Assembly: GCF_004799345.1 (NCBI RefSeq)
Contig: NZ_SSMC01000002.1
Coordinates: 124,001 to 188,000, forward strand
Origin: Robertkochia marina
GTDB lineage: Bacteria > Bacteroidota > Bacteroidia > Flavobacteriales > Flavobacteriaceae
Length of the DNA stretch: 64,000 nucleotides
Direction of reading: 5' to 3'
The translations under genes were made by a program, and so were the position numbers. Each line of letters starts with the position of its first letter. Position 1 is the first letter of the stretch. Of this stretch, positions 8,375-16,053 are shown in pieces. A model generated the notes under the pieces. It was not told the DNA's origin. It made no database searches and saw only the letters and a program-made list of their open reading frames with translations.

Positions 8375-8533
8375 CTATTTGGCTGTCTTTCTAATTTTAC
8401 CGGTTAGAAATAATCCAATTCCAACACCAACTAAAATACCAGAGATAAAATCAGCGGCATCGTTTTCCAATGTGAACTGAATTATAATTCCGATAACTAA
8501 TGTTGCTAATCCGATAAGTCTTATTTTATTCAT
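8375..8533 (-). CDS. Small glycine-rich membrane protein
   Basis: This short gene encodes 52 residues: MNKIRLIGLA, a first helix, the link FTLENDAADF, then a glycine-rich second helix (ILVGVGIGLFL) and a basic tail TGKIRKTAK. The positive-inside tail, the compact helical hairpin and the ATG 36 bases from the upstream core box support a real gene. Function is unknown. Confidence 0.6.
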   Translation of the reverse strand: MNKIRLIGLATLVIGIIIQFTLENDAADFISGILVGVGIGLFLTGKIRKTAK

Positions 8534-8568
8534 ATTATTTTTTGGTTTAGAGTGGATTCTACAATGAA

Positions 8569-8748
8569 TGGCAACGGCTAGTGTATGAACCGTTGTGGCT
8601 GGGCGTGCTCAAGCTCTTTTTGGCCTTTTGCGGCTGGGGAGCTTGAGCACGTCGAGTAGTGGCGGTTCATTTTAGTTCTGGTGTTGAATATAAGAAAATA
8701 GTCGAAACTTGTAGGATGTAGCAATGGCTTTATACACCTAAGTTATGC
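8569..8748 (-). repeat. attC site 13 (class 3)
   Basis: The core boxes are TGGCAAC and GTTATGC. It belongs to gene-less copy 3. Confidence 0.88.
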
Positions 8749-8956
8749 GGCGTTGATTTAAGCTGGAATCCCCGGATCCTGGCAAGTACACCCCGCGAGC
8801 CGTGCAATTAGCTATGGGCGGGGGTGGGGGCACGGCTTGTGGCTATTCTCTGGATGGTAAGCGCGAAAAATCCATTTTTTTTCGAGTCTTATCAGACTCC
8901 AACCCATAAAAATCGACTAAAAAAAAGAGCCTTCGGCTCTTAGAATGACGCATAAC
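8742..8956 (-). other. Gene-less structured cassette, copy 3
   Basis: The body is as in copy 2, but the entry hairpin has changed on both arms to AAGAGCC/GGCTCTT. This compensatory change shows that the fold is kept. Confidence 0.8.
8919..8941 (-). terminator. Terminator at entry of gene-less cassette 3
   Basis: The stem AAGAGCC/GGCTCTT has a UUCG loop and is followed on the minus strand by a run of T. Compared with copies 1 and 2, one pair has switched on both sides. Confidence 0.75.
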
Positions 8957-9129
8957 GGTCGGGCTATGCACAGGCGTGGTTGGCTGGCCTGGCCCGTGGC
9001 GTTGGCCTTTACCTCTGGCCGGGGCCAGGGCAGCGAGTCACATAGCTTTTGGTTTGTTTTGATTTTCAATATATGAATATATTCGAAACTTGGTAGGATG
9101 TAGCGCTTGTGTATAGCCTCATGTTGTGC
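8950..9129 (-). repeat. attC site 14 (class 2)
   Basis: The core boxes are GCATAAC and GTTGTGC. Confidence 0.9.
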
Positions 9130-9135
9130 GCTGGA

Positions 9136-9438
9136 TTATTTATTTAACCATTTAAAAAAGGCTAGAATTAGAATTGTGATGACTGTTAAAGCGATTCCGT
9201 AGATGAAATTTTGCTTTTTTCTTTCTTTAGCAGCGTTTTGCTGAATTTGAGTTTTGACTTTTTCTAGTTCTTTAGGAGGAAGAATTTTAAACTTAGGTAT
9301 CTTGAAATTCTTTCCTTTTTTTGAATATATAGATTCTCTGTTGTCACCTTTGAATTTTGATCTGTTAGAAGGTTTTAAAGCCCGGTTTTGTTTCATCCGG
9401 TTAATCATATCCATTACATGACCAGCTCCAAAACTCAT
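9136..9438 (-). CDS. Small tail-anchored protein, MSFGAGHVMDMINRMKQNR type
   Basis: The product is 100 residues, with a conserved-looking start (MSFGAGHVMDMINRMKQNR) followed by a very basic linker, a short amphipathic stretch and a C-terminal membrane helix (about 78-97). I have seen this N-terminal pattern in small hypothetical proteins of Bacteroidota, so it is likely a real family, but its function is unknown. The stop is six bases from the core box. Confidence 0.75.
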   Translation of the reverse strand: MSFGAGHVMDMINRMKQNRALKPSNRSKFKGDNRESIYSKKGKNFKIPKFKILPPKELEKVKTQIQQNAAKERKKQNFIYGIALTVITILILAFFKWLNK

Positions 9439-9470
9439 TAGGTGTTTCTTTAGTGTTTTTTAAATCTTGC

Positions 9471-9650
9471 GCACAACGGCTAGTGTATGAACCGTTGTGG
9501 CTGGGCGGGACAAGCTGCGCGTTGGCCTTTACCTCTGGCAGAGCTTGGCCCGCCGTGACGGTCAGGTTCATTCTTATTCTGAAGCCTAATCTAAGAAAAT
9601 ATTCTGTACTTGGTAGGATGAAGCAATGGCTTTATACACATATGTTATGC
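9471..9650 (-). repeat. attC site 15 (class 3, diverged)
   Basis: The core boxes are GCACAAC and GTTATGC. The apex differs from other class 3 sites (GGGACAAGCTGCGCG). It belongs to the long gene-less copy 4. Confidence 0.85.
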
Positions 9651-9971
9651 GGCGTTGATTTTTCTGTTCCCAAGCCTAGGCAAGTACGCCCCCCAAGGCG
9701 AGCGGTTTTCCGAGGGCATGAGTGAGGCTCGCCTTGGGAATTATCTAAACAAGACATTCCCGAGCCAAAAAATTAAGCTGGAATCCACGGATCCTGGCAA
9801 GTACACCCCGCGAGCCGTGCAATTAGCTTGGGTGAAGGGGTGGGGCACGGCTTGCGGTTTTCTCTGGATGGTAAGCCCGAAAAACCAAAAATTTTTCGAG
9901 TCTTATCAGACTTCCCCACTTAAAAATCGACTAAAAAAAAAGAGCCTTCGGCTCTTAGAATGACGCATAAC
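9644..9971 (-). other. Gene-less cassette, copy 4, with duplicated module
   Basis: This copy is about 110 bp longer than the others. It carries two diverged versions of the GC-rich module. One has the perfect stem CCCAAGGCGAGC (9692-9703) against GCTCGCCTTGGG (9727-9738); the other has CCGCGAGCCGTGC (808-820 of the 9 kb block) against GCACGGCTTGCGG (9845-9857). Both follow the shared sequence GGCAAGTAC-CCCC. The stems differ in sequence but are both kept paired. Confidence 0.75.
9932..9956 (-). terminator. Terminator at entry of gene-less cassette 4
   Basis: The stem AAGAGCC/GGCTCTT has a UUCG loop and is followed on the minus strand by nine or more T. Confidence 0.75.
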
Positions 9972-10143
9972 GGCTGGTGTATGAACCGTTGTGGCTGGGC
10001 GGGTCAAGCTATGTTTTGGCCTTTTGCGGCTGGAGAGCTTGAGCCGCCAAGTTGTGGTGGTTCATTTTGGTTCTGGTGATCAATATAAGAAAATAGTCGA
10101 AACTTGTAGGATGAAGCAATGGCTTTATACACATATGTTATGC
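9965..10143 (-). repeat. attC site 16 (class 3)
   Basis: The core boxes are GCATAAC and GTTATGC. This site joins two gene-less cassettes directly. Confidence 0.88.
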
Positions 10144-10352
10144 GGCGTTGTTTTTGCTGGAATCCCCGGATCCTGGCAAATACACCCCGCAAGGCGGGCA
10201 ATTAGCCAGGGGAGAGGAGTGGGGCACGGCTTGCGGCTATTCTCTGGGAGGTAAGCGCGAAAAAAGTCAAAAATTTTTCGAGTCTTATCAGACTCCCCCA
10301 CTTAAAAATCGACTATAAAAAAGTGCCTTCGGCACTTAGAATGACGCATAAC
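10137..10352 (-). other. Gene-less structured cassette, copy 5
   Basis: It has the same layout, but the inner stem is degraded (CCGCAAGGCGGGC against GCACGGCTTGCGG), and GGCAAATACACCCC replaces GGCAAGTACACCCC. Confidence 0.78.
10316..10338 (-). terminator. Terminator at entry of gene-less cassette 5
   Basis: It has the AAGTGCC/GGCACTT stem with a UUCG loop and a minus-strand T-run. Confidence 0.75.
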
Positions 10353-10526
10353 GGTCGGGCTATGCGCTGGCGTGGTTGGCTGGCCTGGCCCGTGGCGTTG
10401 GCCTTTACCTCTGGCCGGGGCCAGGGCAGCGAGCACATAGTATTGTTTTTAGTTTGGATGATTAAGATATGTAAAATAGTCTAAACTTGTCAGAATGTAG
10501 CGCTTGCGTATAGCCTCATGTTGTGC
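10346..10526 (-). repeat. attC site 17 (class 2)
   Basis: The core boxes are GCATAAC and GTTGTGC. The body is almost the same as site 10. It belongs to the fic cassette. Confidence 0.9.
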
Positions 10527-10536
10527 CCAGTATTTT

Positions 10537-11493
10537 TTATTTTTCTATGGTGTAATAGGTTTTATTTTTTGTCCCATGCTTTTTTAGCAAGTTTAATTCT
10601 ACCCCTAAAGCTAAATCTCTACTGGCTGTAGCCGACGAAATATTTTTAAATGTAAGTAGGTAATCTTTTCGTGTAAACTTTCCTTTTTGTTTCGATATGA
10701 AGTATTCTAATCGATCCGCTTGAGACATTGTTTTTTCTGAATCTTCTAGTAAAACCATTAAGGCTTGATCAATGATGCTAAGCATGAACTCCAAGAATGG
10801 AGTGGATTTACCGATCTTGTCACTCAGTCCAAGACATTTGTAATATTCCTTTTGATTTTGACTAATAAGTGTCTCAAGAGGAATGAATTCAAATAATGGA
10901 AATTCGTTCATTAAGATAAGCGTTTGCCATAGCCTGCCCATTCTTCCATTTCCATCAATAAATGGATGGATGAATTCCAATTCGTAATGAAAAACACAGC
11001 TTTTGATAAGTGTAAGTTCGTTTGGATCTTTAATATAATTGAAAAGATCTTTCATGAGAAAAGGCACATTTTCATGAGGAGGTGCCATATGCTCCAATTT
11101 TGACCCTTTGGCAATGCCGACAGATTGCTTTCTATAGGAGCCGGCTTCAGAAACAAGATTGTTCATCAGTAATCGGTGAGCCTTGAGAAAAGATTCTTCT
11201 GATTTGAAGTCAAATTCATTTAGGCGGTCATATACGTCAATGGCATTGATTACTTCGTTGATGTCTCTTGGTGGGCCTAACACCTTTTTGTTTTCGATTA
11301 AAGCAGTTATTTGCTCTTCTGTTAGTGTATTTCCTTCAATTTTAAGGGAATGATGAATGGTCTTCACCTTATTTTCTTTTCTTAATTGAGGTGAAGGTTT
11401 ATCTAAAAAGGATGCATTGATACGGCCTATTTTTTGAGAGATAGAAGCAATCAGTTCTAGTACTTTTGGGGTAATGTCATAAGGTGGTTTCAC
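10537..11493 (-). CDS. Fic domain AMP-transferase with HTH-like tail
   Basis: The 318-residue protein has a complete Fic motif HPFIDGNGRMGR (His176 to Arg187), so transfer of AMP from ATP to a protein hydroxyl is expected. An inhibitory helix motif of the S-xxx-E-G type is present at Ser49-Glu53-Gly54, placing it with class II (N-terminally inhibited) Fic proteins. The C-terminal 70 residues look like a winged helix and could bind DNA. Two TGATAGTATCA palindromes lie immediately upstream of the start, which fits self-regulation. It is the largest minus-strand gene of the array. In cassette arrays such genes could act as stabilising toxin-like modules, but no separate antitoxin is visible; the inhibitory helix may serve instead. 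Confidence 0.9.
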   Translation of the reverse strand: MKPPYDITPKVLELIASISQKIGRINASFLDKPSPQLRKENKVKTIHHSLKIEGNTLTEEQITALIENKKVLGPPRDINEVINAIDVYDRLNEFDFKSEESFLKAHRLLMNNLVSEAGSYRKQSVGIAKGSKLEHMAPPHENVPFLMKDLFNYIKDPNELTLIKSCVFHYELEFIHPFIDGNGRMGRLWQTLILMNEFPLFEFIPLETLISQNQKEYYKCLGLSDKIGKSTPFLEFMLSIIDQALMVLLEDSEKTMSQADRLEYFISKQKGKFTRKDYLLTFKNISSATASRDLALGVELNLLKKHGTKNKTYYTIEK

Positions 11494-11494
11494 G

Positions 11495-11518
11495 TGATAG
11501 TATCATTTGATAGTATCA
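11495..11518. promoter_or_regulatory. Tandem palindromic operators before fic
   Basis: Two copies of the palindrome TGATAGTATCA (11495-11505 and 11508-11518) are spaced 13 bases apart, and the first begins two bases from the fic ATG. Binding there would block the start region. The Fic protein's own winged-helix-like tail is the obvious candidate ligand (inference). Confidence 0.65.
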
Positions 11519-11542
11519 AAGGTAATGTTTTTTTAATATTGG

Positions 11543-11721
11543 GCACAACGGCTAGTGTATGAACCGTTGTGGCTGGGCGTGCTCAAGCTCTTTTTGGCCT
11601 TTTGCGGCTGGGGAGCTTGAGCCGCCGAGTAGTGGCGGTTCATTTTAGTTCTGGTGTTGAATATAAGAAAATAGTCGAAACTTGTAGGGTGTAGCAATGG
11701 CTTTATACACCTAAGTTATGC
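11543..11721 (-). repeat. attC site 18 (class 3)
   Basis: The core boxes are GCACAAC and GTTATGC. It is practically identical to site 1 and belongs to gene-less copy 6. Confidence 0.88.
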
Positions 11722-11931
11722 GGCGTTGATTTAAGCTGGAATCCCCGGATCCTGGCAAGTACACCCCGCGAGGCGTGCAATTAGCTATGGGCGAGGGTGG
11801 GGGCACGGCTTGCGGCTATTCTCTGGGAGGTGAGCGCGAAAAAAGTCAAAAATTTTTCGAGTCTTATCAGACTCCCCCACTTAAAAATCGACTATAAAAA
11901 AGTGCCTTCGGCACTTAGAATGACGCATAAC
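11715..11931 (-). other. Gene-less structured cassette, copy 6
   Basis: It is nearly identical to copy 1 over the whole body and attC, 11 kb away, suggesting a recent copying event. Confidence 0.8.
11894..11916 (-). terminator. Terminator at entry of gene-less cassette 6
   Basis: It has the AAGTGCC/GGCACTT stem with a UUCG loop and a minus-strand T-run. Confidence 0.75.
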
Positions 11932-12129
11932 GGTCGGGCTATGCACCGGTGCGGTATGGGGCAGCTGGGCGACCTTTTGGCCTTTGGCGTTCCTGCCTGC
12001 CGGCAGGCAGGGGAGGAGACCAGCAACCTTAACGAGGTGCATTTTTTCTTTTTTGTTCAGGAGATTAAGATAAAGAAAATAGTCTAATTCTTGTAGGATC
12101 TAGCACTGGGGTATAGCCTCATGTTATAT
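11925..12129 (-). repeat. attC site 19 (class 1, with palindrome insert)
   Basis: The core boxes are GCATAAC and GTTATAT. The apex carries the perfect palindrome CCTGCCTGCCGGCAGGCAGG at 11992-12011. Confidence 0.9.
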
Positions 12130-12135
12130 GGCGTT

Positions 12136-12738
12136 TTATTTCAAAAAAGGTATGGAGGGTGCGTATTTATTTTTTAATCCTTTTTGACTTTTTTTAATGT
12201 TTATAATTATTGAGATTAGGTTATAGATATATAAAAAGATTATAAATATTCCTATTGAAGAGAACTCCGTGATCAATACAGTAAATGAATTAAGCAAACT
12301 GAAATTAATAGGCAGATAGGATCCTTTGGAAGCGATCATTAAAACTAAATAGAGGGTTAATGCCCAAGTAATTTGAAAGCTGATTAGTTTTTTTCCAGTG
12401 TCGTCGACATATTTTATTTTTTCTCTTTTTAGAATCCACATAACTAAGGGAATAATTATACCTAACATTGGTTGGATCATTACTGTTAAGGCGCCAAGAT
12501 TTAAAAGCGTTAAATATCCTTTATCTTCAATATCTGTCCATTCTAGGAGGTCATCTGGTGTAACCCCAAGTGTTTGGGTCAATTTTATAAGGGTATCTCC
12601 TCTTGGAATTGATTCTCCTTTTTCAATTCGTTGAATTGTTCTTAGGCTTAATTTTGATTCTTCAGCCAATTGTTCTTGAGAATATCCTTTTCGATTTCGT
12701 AAGTCTTTGATTTTGATTGCTAAGTTTTGGTTATTCAT
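12136..12738 (-). CDS. XRE-family HTH regulator with membrane helices
   Basis: The 200-residue protein has an N-terminal XRE helix-turn-helix (about 5-60, with YSQEQLAEESKLSLRTIQRIEKG) followed by three to four membrane helices (about 78-105, 124-142 and 150-182). Membrane-anchored XRE proteins of this shape are common in Bacteroidota and are thought to sense a membrane signal. The cassette has an unusually long leader (112 bases) with a promoter-like box and TGTCA/TGACA repeats, so this cassette probably brings its own regulated promoter. Targets are unknown. Confidence 0.85.
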   Translation of the reverse strand: MNNQNLAIKIKDLRNRKGYSQEQLAEESKLSLRTIQRIEKGESIPRGDTLIKLTQTLGVTPDDLLEWTDIEDKGYLTLLNLGALTVMIQPMLGIIIPLVMWILKREKIKYVDDTGKKLISFQITWALTLYLVLMIASKGSYLPINFSLLNSFTVLITEFSSIGIFIIFLYIYNLISIIINIKKSQKGLKNKYAPSIPFLK

Positions 12739-12764
12739 TTCGATATAATTTTATTGGTACTCAG

Positions 12765-12824
12765 CAAAGATATTTAGGAGTAGATTTATTGGTTACGTCA
12801 TTACTATGTCAATCTTATGACAAT
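12765..12824 (-). promoter_or_regulatory. Promoter and operator-like repeat of XRE cassette
   Basis: On the minus strand TATCTTTG (12765-12772) fits the Bacteroidota -7 box TAnnTTTG, 26 bases before the ATG. Upstream, TGTCA-N6-TGACA forms an inverted repeat (about 12807-12822), a plausible operator for the XRE protein. No clear TTTG -33 box is seen. Confidence 0.5.
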
Positions 12825-12849
12825 TTCGCGTTTGTTTGGCAAAAATGCC

Positions 12850-13034
12850 ATATAACGGTCGGGCTATGCACCGGTGCGGTATGGGGCCGCTGGGCGACCT
12901 TTTGGCCTTTGGCGTTGGAGGAGACCAGCAACCTTAACGAGGTGCATTTTTTCTTTTTTGTTCTGGAGATTAAGATAAAGAAAATAGTCTAATTCTTGTA
13001 GGATCTAGCACTGGGGTATAGCCTAATGTTAGCA
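12850..13034 (-). repeat. attC site 20 (class 1)
   Basis: The core boxes are ATATAAC and GTTAGCA. It belongs to the first copy of the SRPBCC cassette. Confidence 0.9.
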
Positions 13035-13047
13035 TACGTACCTTTTT

Positions 13048-13521
13048 TTATTTTAAAACTGATTTCCATTTTTCAGTTTCAGCAAATTCTTTGATTATCT
13101 TATTTCTTTTCTCCAATAAGTTTTTCATGTATGTCTTTAAAAATAAGGAGTTAGCCAATTGTCCCAGAAAACCCATAGGGGCTTGAAATTCAAATTTATC
13201 AATCATTAGGACTCCATCTTCTTTATTTTCAAAAATATGCTGATGCTTAAAAGACTTAAAAGCCCCTTCAACCATTTCGTCTGTAAAGTAATGTGGTGAA
13301 CTGAATTCGGTGATTTTAGAGGTTAGTTTTTGTGTTATACCAAAATGTTTGGCTTTCCAGGTTACCCATTCATTTAAGTTTATTAACCCTTTAGTTTTTC
13401 CAGCAATTGCTTCCTCTTTTGTATGTTCAGTAGAAATTTTATGAAGATCAATACTTCGAGCTAAATCGAAGACAATTTTTCTTTCAGATTTGATGTAGGT
13501 TGTTAATTCTATTATGGGCAT
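13048..13521 (-). CDS. SRPBCC family protein, copy 1
   Basis: The product is 157 residues and resembles the START/SRPBCC ligand-binding fold: IELTTYIKSERKIVFDLARSIDLH at the start, a middle of paired strands and the closing helix LANSLFLKTYMKNLLEKRNKIIKE. Similar proteins are often annotated as cell division inhibitor homologues, without firm evidence. The whole gene is repeated with an identical protein at 20436-20909, so the cassette has been copied inside the array. The ligand is unknown. Confidence 0.8.
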   Translation of the reverse strand: MPIIELTTYIKSERKIVFDLARSIDLHKISTEHTKEEAIAGKTKGLINLNEWVTWKAKHFGITQKLTSKITEFSSPHYFTDEMVEGAFKSFKHQHIFENKEDGVLMIDKFEFQAPMGFLGQLANSLFLKTYMKNLLEKRNKIIKEFAETEKWKSVLK

Positions 13522-13534
13522 TCTTCGGTATGTA

Positions 13535-13739
13535 TGCTAACGGTCGGGCTATGCACCGGTGCGGTATGGGGCAGCTGGGCGACCTTTGGGCCTTTGGCGT
13601 TCCTGCCTGCCGGCAGGCAGGGGCGGAGGCCAGCAACCTTAACGAGGTGCATTTTTTCTTTTTTGTTCTGGAGATTAAGATAAAGAAAATAGTCTAATTC
13701 TTGTAGGATCTAGCACTGGGGTATAGCCTAATGTTAGCA
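13535..13739 (-). repeat. attC site 21 (class 1, with palindrome insert)
   Basis: The core boxes are TGCTAAC and GTTAGCA. The palindrome CCTGCCTGCCGGCAGGCAGG sits at 13602-13621. Confidence 0.9.
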
Positions 13740-13748
13740 ACTGTTTAC

Positions 13749-14285
13749 TTAATTTTTAATTACGAATGTCTTTGCCATACGATCTTTTAAGCTTCTTTTT
13801 TTAACACTATCTGAAGCCATCATTATTCCATCGACAATAAACACGATGGAGAAAAGATTAGTAAACAAAGACATGGTAGGGTAAGTAAATGCAACTCGAT
13901 TGGAAAATTCAAAGAATCCGTCAGCGCTTAAAATATATGAATTTTGAAACGCGAGGTAATGAGTAGGGATATAAAGAAGTGCAGGTGTAATAACAATTAA
14001 ACTTCTAAGTAATGATTTTTCAAAATCTATGTTACTTCCGTTTTCGTCAATAACTCGGAGATTTAAAAGCATTTTACCTACAGTAGCACCATATTTATAC
14101 TCCATTACGGGTTTATACAATATACCTATTATTGCTATTGGTAAATAGATAAGGAAGCTCTTAAATTGGGTGATATTTAAATAGTTTAAGGCAAACGAAA
14201 TAAAGCCAACTATTATTCCATCTAATATGTAGGCGCCTACTCTATCCCAGAATTTTGCATAAGTTTTTTCTAAAATTTGTTCCAT
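13749..14285 (-). CDS. RDD family membrane protein
   Basis: The product is 178 residues and carries the RDD family hallmarks: FWDRVGAYILDGIIVGFI near the start, a second helix pair, and GATVGKMLLNLRVID in the middle. Four membrane helices are predicted. RDD proteins have been linked to ion transport and stress in several bacteria, but a specific role is unknown here. The C-terminus SLKDRMAKTFVIKN matches the family's DxxAxTxVV-like end. Confidence 0.88.
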   Translation of the reverse strand: MEQILEKTYAKFWDRVGAYILDGIIVGFISFALNYLNITQFKSFLIYLPIAIIGILYKPVMEYKYGATVGKMLLNLRVIDENGSNIDFEKSLLRSLIVITPALLYIPTHYLAFQNSYILSADGFFEFSNRVAFTYPTMSLFTNLFSIVFIVDGIMMASDSVKKRSLKDRMAKTFVIKN

Positions 14286-14305
14286 AAGGTTTGGTTTTAT
14301 ATTGT

Positions 14306-14485
14306 TGCTAACGGTCGGGCTATGCGCTGGCGTGGTTGGCTGGCCTGGGCGACCTTTTGGCCTTTGGCGTTGGAGGAGAACAGGGCAGCGACCGCATAGC
14401 TTTGGTTTGGTTGTGGATTTGAAGATAAGTAATATAGTCGAAACTTGTCAGAAATGTAGCGCTTGCGTATAGCCTCATGTTGTGG
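14306..14485 (-). repeat. attC site 22 (class 2)
   Basis: The core boxes are TGCTAAC and GTTGTGG. The body is almost identical to site 35, which ends the second copy of the same cassette. Confidence 0.9.
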
Positions 14486-14496
14486 TCTGTGCTTTT

Positions 14497-14919
14497 TTAT
14501 TTCAAGTTAATCTCAACTGTTCTATAAGCTATGTATGTCGCTTTTATTTTTTTTAATTCATCTTTAAAACGCTTTTCAAACTCTCCCTTATTATTAGATC
14601 GGGTTAGTATTGTATCAGATTCAAATATTAATTGAATTTCAGCATTAATAAGGGGTTCTGTAGAATCAACATCACTGATTTTTCCACTAATGTAATTCTC
14701 GTTTATATTGTCTAAGTTTATCTTTATCTGATTTTCTACAATACAGCCATCTTCTCCAGTAAGCCCATAATCTGGAATCCTATTTACTATTAATTCATTA
14801 AAGCTTTTTCCTTGAATTGAAAATTCTGGTAAAATTTTGGTATTACTTTCTTTTAAGACTTTACAAGAGAAAAGACCTAAAGCCAATATTAAGTATGTGA
14901 ATTTAATTTTAGGATTCAT
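14497..14919 (-). CDS. Lipoprotein with carboxypeptidase-regulatory-like domain, copy 1
   Basis: The product is 140 residues. A hydrophobic signal with the lipobox GLFSC (Cys18) is followed by a beta-sandwich type sequence, with ISGKISDVDSTEPLINAEIQ, NNKGEFEKRF and ATYIAYRTVEI, typical of CarboxypepD_reg-like domains. It is probably an outer membrane or surface lipoprotein. The frame is open 37 codons upstream through the attC, but the ATG at 14919 begins the signal peptide. A copy at 23779-24201 differs by Phe to Tyr in GKSFNELI. Confidence 0.8.
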   Translation of the reverse strand: MNPKIKFTYLILALGLFSCKVLKESNTKILPEFSIQGKSFNELIVNRIPDYGLTGEDGCIVENQIKINLDNINENYISGKISDVDSTEPLINAEIQLIFESDTILTRSNNKGEFEKRFKDELKKIKATYIAYRTVEINLK

Positions 14920-14933
14920 TTTTTTAGCATTGA

Positions 14934-15117
14934 CCACAACGGTCGGGCTATGCACAGGCGCGGTTGGGTCCGCTGGCCGACCTTTTGGCCTTTGGCGTTG
15001 GCGGAGGTCAGCAACCGTGACGAGGTGCATTTTTTCTTTTTTGTTCTGGAGATTAAGATAAAGAAAATAGTCTAATTCTTGTAGGATCCCGCGCTTGGGT
15101 ATAGCCTCATGTTGTAT
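14934..15117 (-). repeat. attC site 23 (class 1)
   Basis: The core boxes are CCACAAC and GTTGTAT. It is of the CAGGCGCGGTTGGG subtype. Confidence 0.9.
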
Positions 15118-15125
15118 GCCGTTTT

Positions 15126-15827
15126 TTATTTATAGTAATAGAACCAGTTGGCTTCATAATTCGTATCAAAATTCTCTTTGCTATCTAAAAAAAAATAGAA
15201 ATAATCACTCTTGAAATAACCAAATTCATCATACTCTTTAAGTAATTCATAATATTGATTTTTCCATTTTTTAAGAGTCTCAGAATCTTGATATTTTTTT
15301 AATTGTTCGTCAGTATACAAAAAGAAAGTAACGCCAGAAAAAGCTCTAGAAATTGTCCAAAGCTCCTTGTTATCTATTTTCGCTTTTAAATTTTTAATTT
15401 CCTTTTCCGTAATCTTTTCATTAGCCTCAATTTTAGCGATAGATTCAAAGTCAGTGAAATAAACAAATAGATTATTTGATTCGTAAGTCAGTCCGAATAT
15501 TCTTTTAATCCAATTCGATTTGGTTTTTAATTCATAATCTGAAGTTATTTCTGCGAACTTTTCTGCAATTTCGTTCTGTTTTCTTTTGTCAAAGTTATAA
15601 GTCTTGTTGTCCATAAACTTTCCTTTGTCCCTTGCATACTCTAGACAAACTTGCAGTCGAGGATGAGCTTTGTCATTACCTATATAATCGAAAATGAGGT
15701 TTAATGTTTTGACATCATATTTGTCGTCAATCCATTTAGCAAGTGGCCCGAATTCTTCTTTTATATTCGAGATATTTTGCTTTATTTTTTTGGTTGACTT
15801 ATAGTCTTTGTCAGAAGGCATTATCAT
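15126..15827 (-). CDS. Hypothetical soluble protein, 233 aa
   Basis: The product is a charged, lysine- and aromatic-rich cytoplasmic protein without signal or membrane helix. Features are an N-terminal helix region (SDKDYKSTKKIKQNISNI), a core with LNLIFDYIGNDKAHPRLQVC, and a C-terminus very rich in Tyr and Phe (YFKSDYFYFFLDSKENF). No family is recognised. The stop is nine bases from the core box. ATG codons exist at residues 1 and 3. Confidence 0.65.
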   Translation of the reverse strand: MIMPSDKDYKSTKKIKQNISNIKEEFGPLAKWIDDKYDVKTLNLIFDYIGNDKAHPRLQVCLEYARDKGKFMDNKTYNFDKRKQNEIAEKFAEITSDYELKTKSNWIKRIFGLTYESNNLFVYFTDFESIAKIEANEKITEKEIKNLKAKIDNKELWTISRAFSGVTFFLYTDEQLKKYQDSETLKKWKNQYYELLKEYDEFGYFKSDYFYFFLDSKENFDTNYEANWFYYYK

Positions 15828-15855
15828 ATTTCAGGTAGAAGTCTTTTCAAATGGC

Positions 15856-16042
15856 ATACAACGGTCAGGCTATGAAGCGTTGTGGTGTGTGGGTCTGAGC
15901 CCGTGGCGTTGGCCTTTACCTCTGGCGGGGGCTCAGAGCCACGTTGGAAACGTGACGCTTCATTTTTGTTCTTGGTGCTCAATATAAGAAAATAGTCTAA
16001 ATCGTGTAAGACTGCAGCAATGCTTTATAGCCCTTGTTACCA
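15856..16042 (-). repeat. attC site 24 (odd class)
   Basis: The core boxes are ATACAAC and GTTACCA. The arms are GGTCAGGCTATGAAGCG and a shortened GCTTTATAGCCCTTGTT. The inner part resembles a mix of classes 2 and 3. Confidence 0.85.
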
Positions 16043-16053
16043 CACGTATGTTT

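Noticed and set aside
9653-9900. Hammerhead or twister-like ribozyme in the gene-less cassette
   Set aside because: CTGATAAG followed by CGAAA, and CCAAGCC, recall ribozyme cores, but the required stems and the remaining conserved bases are missing.
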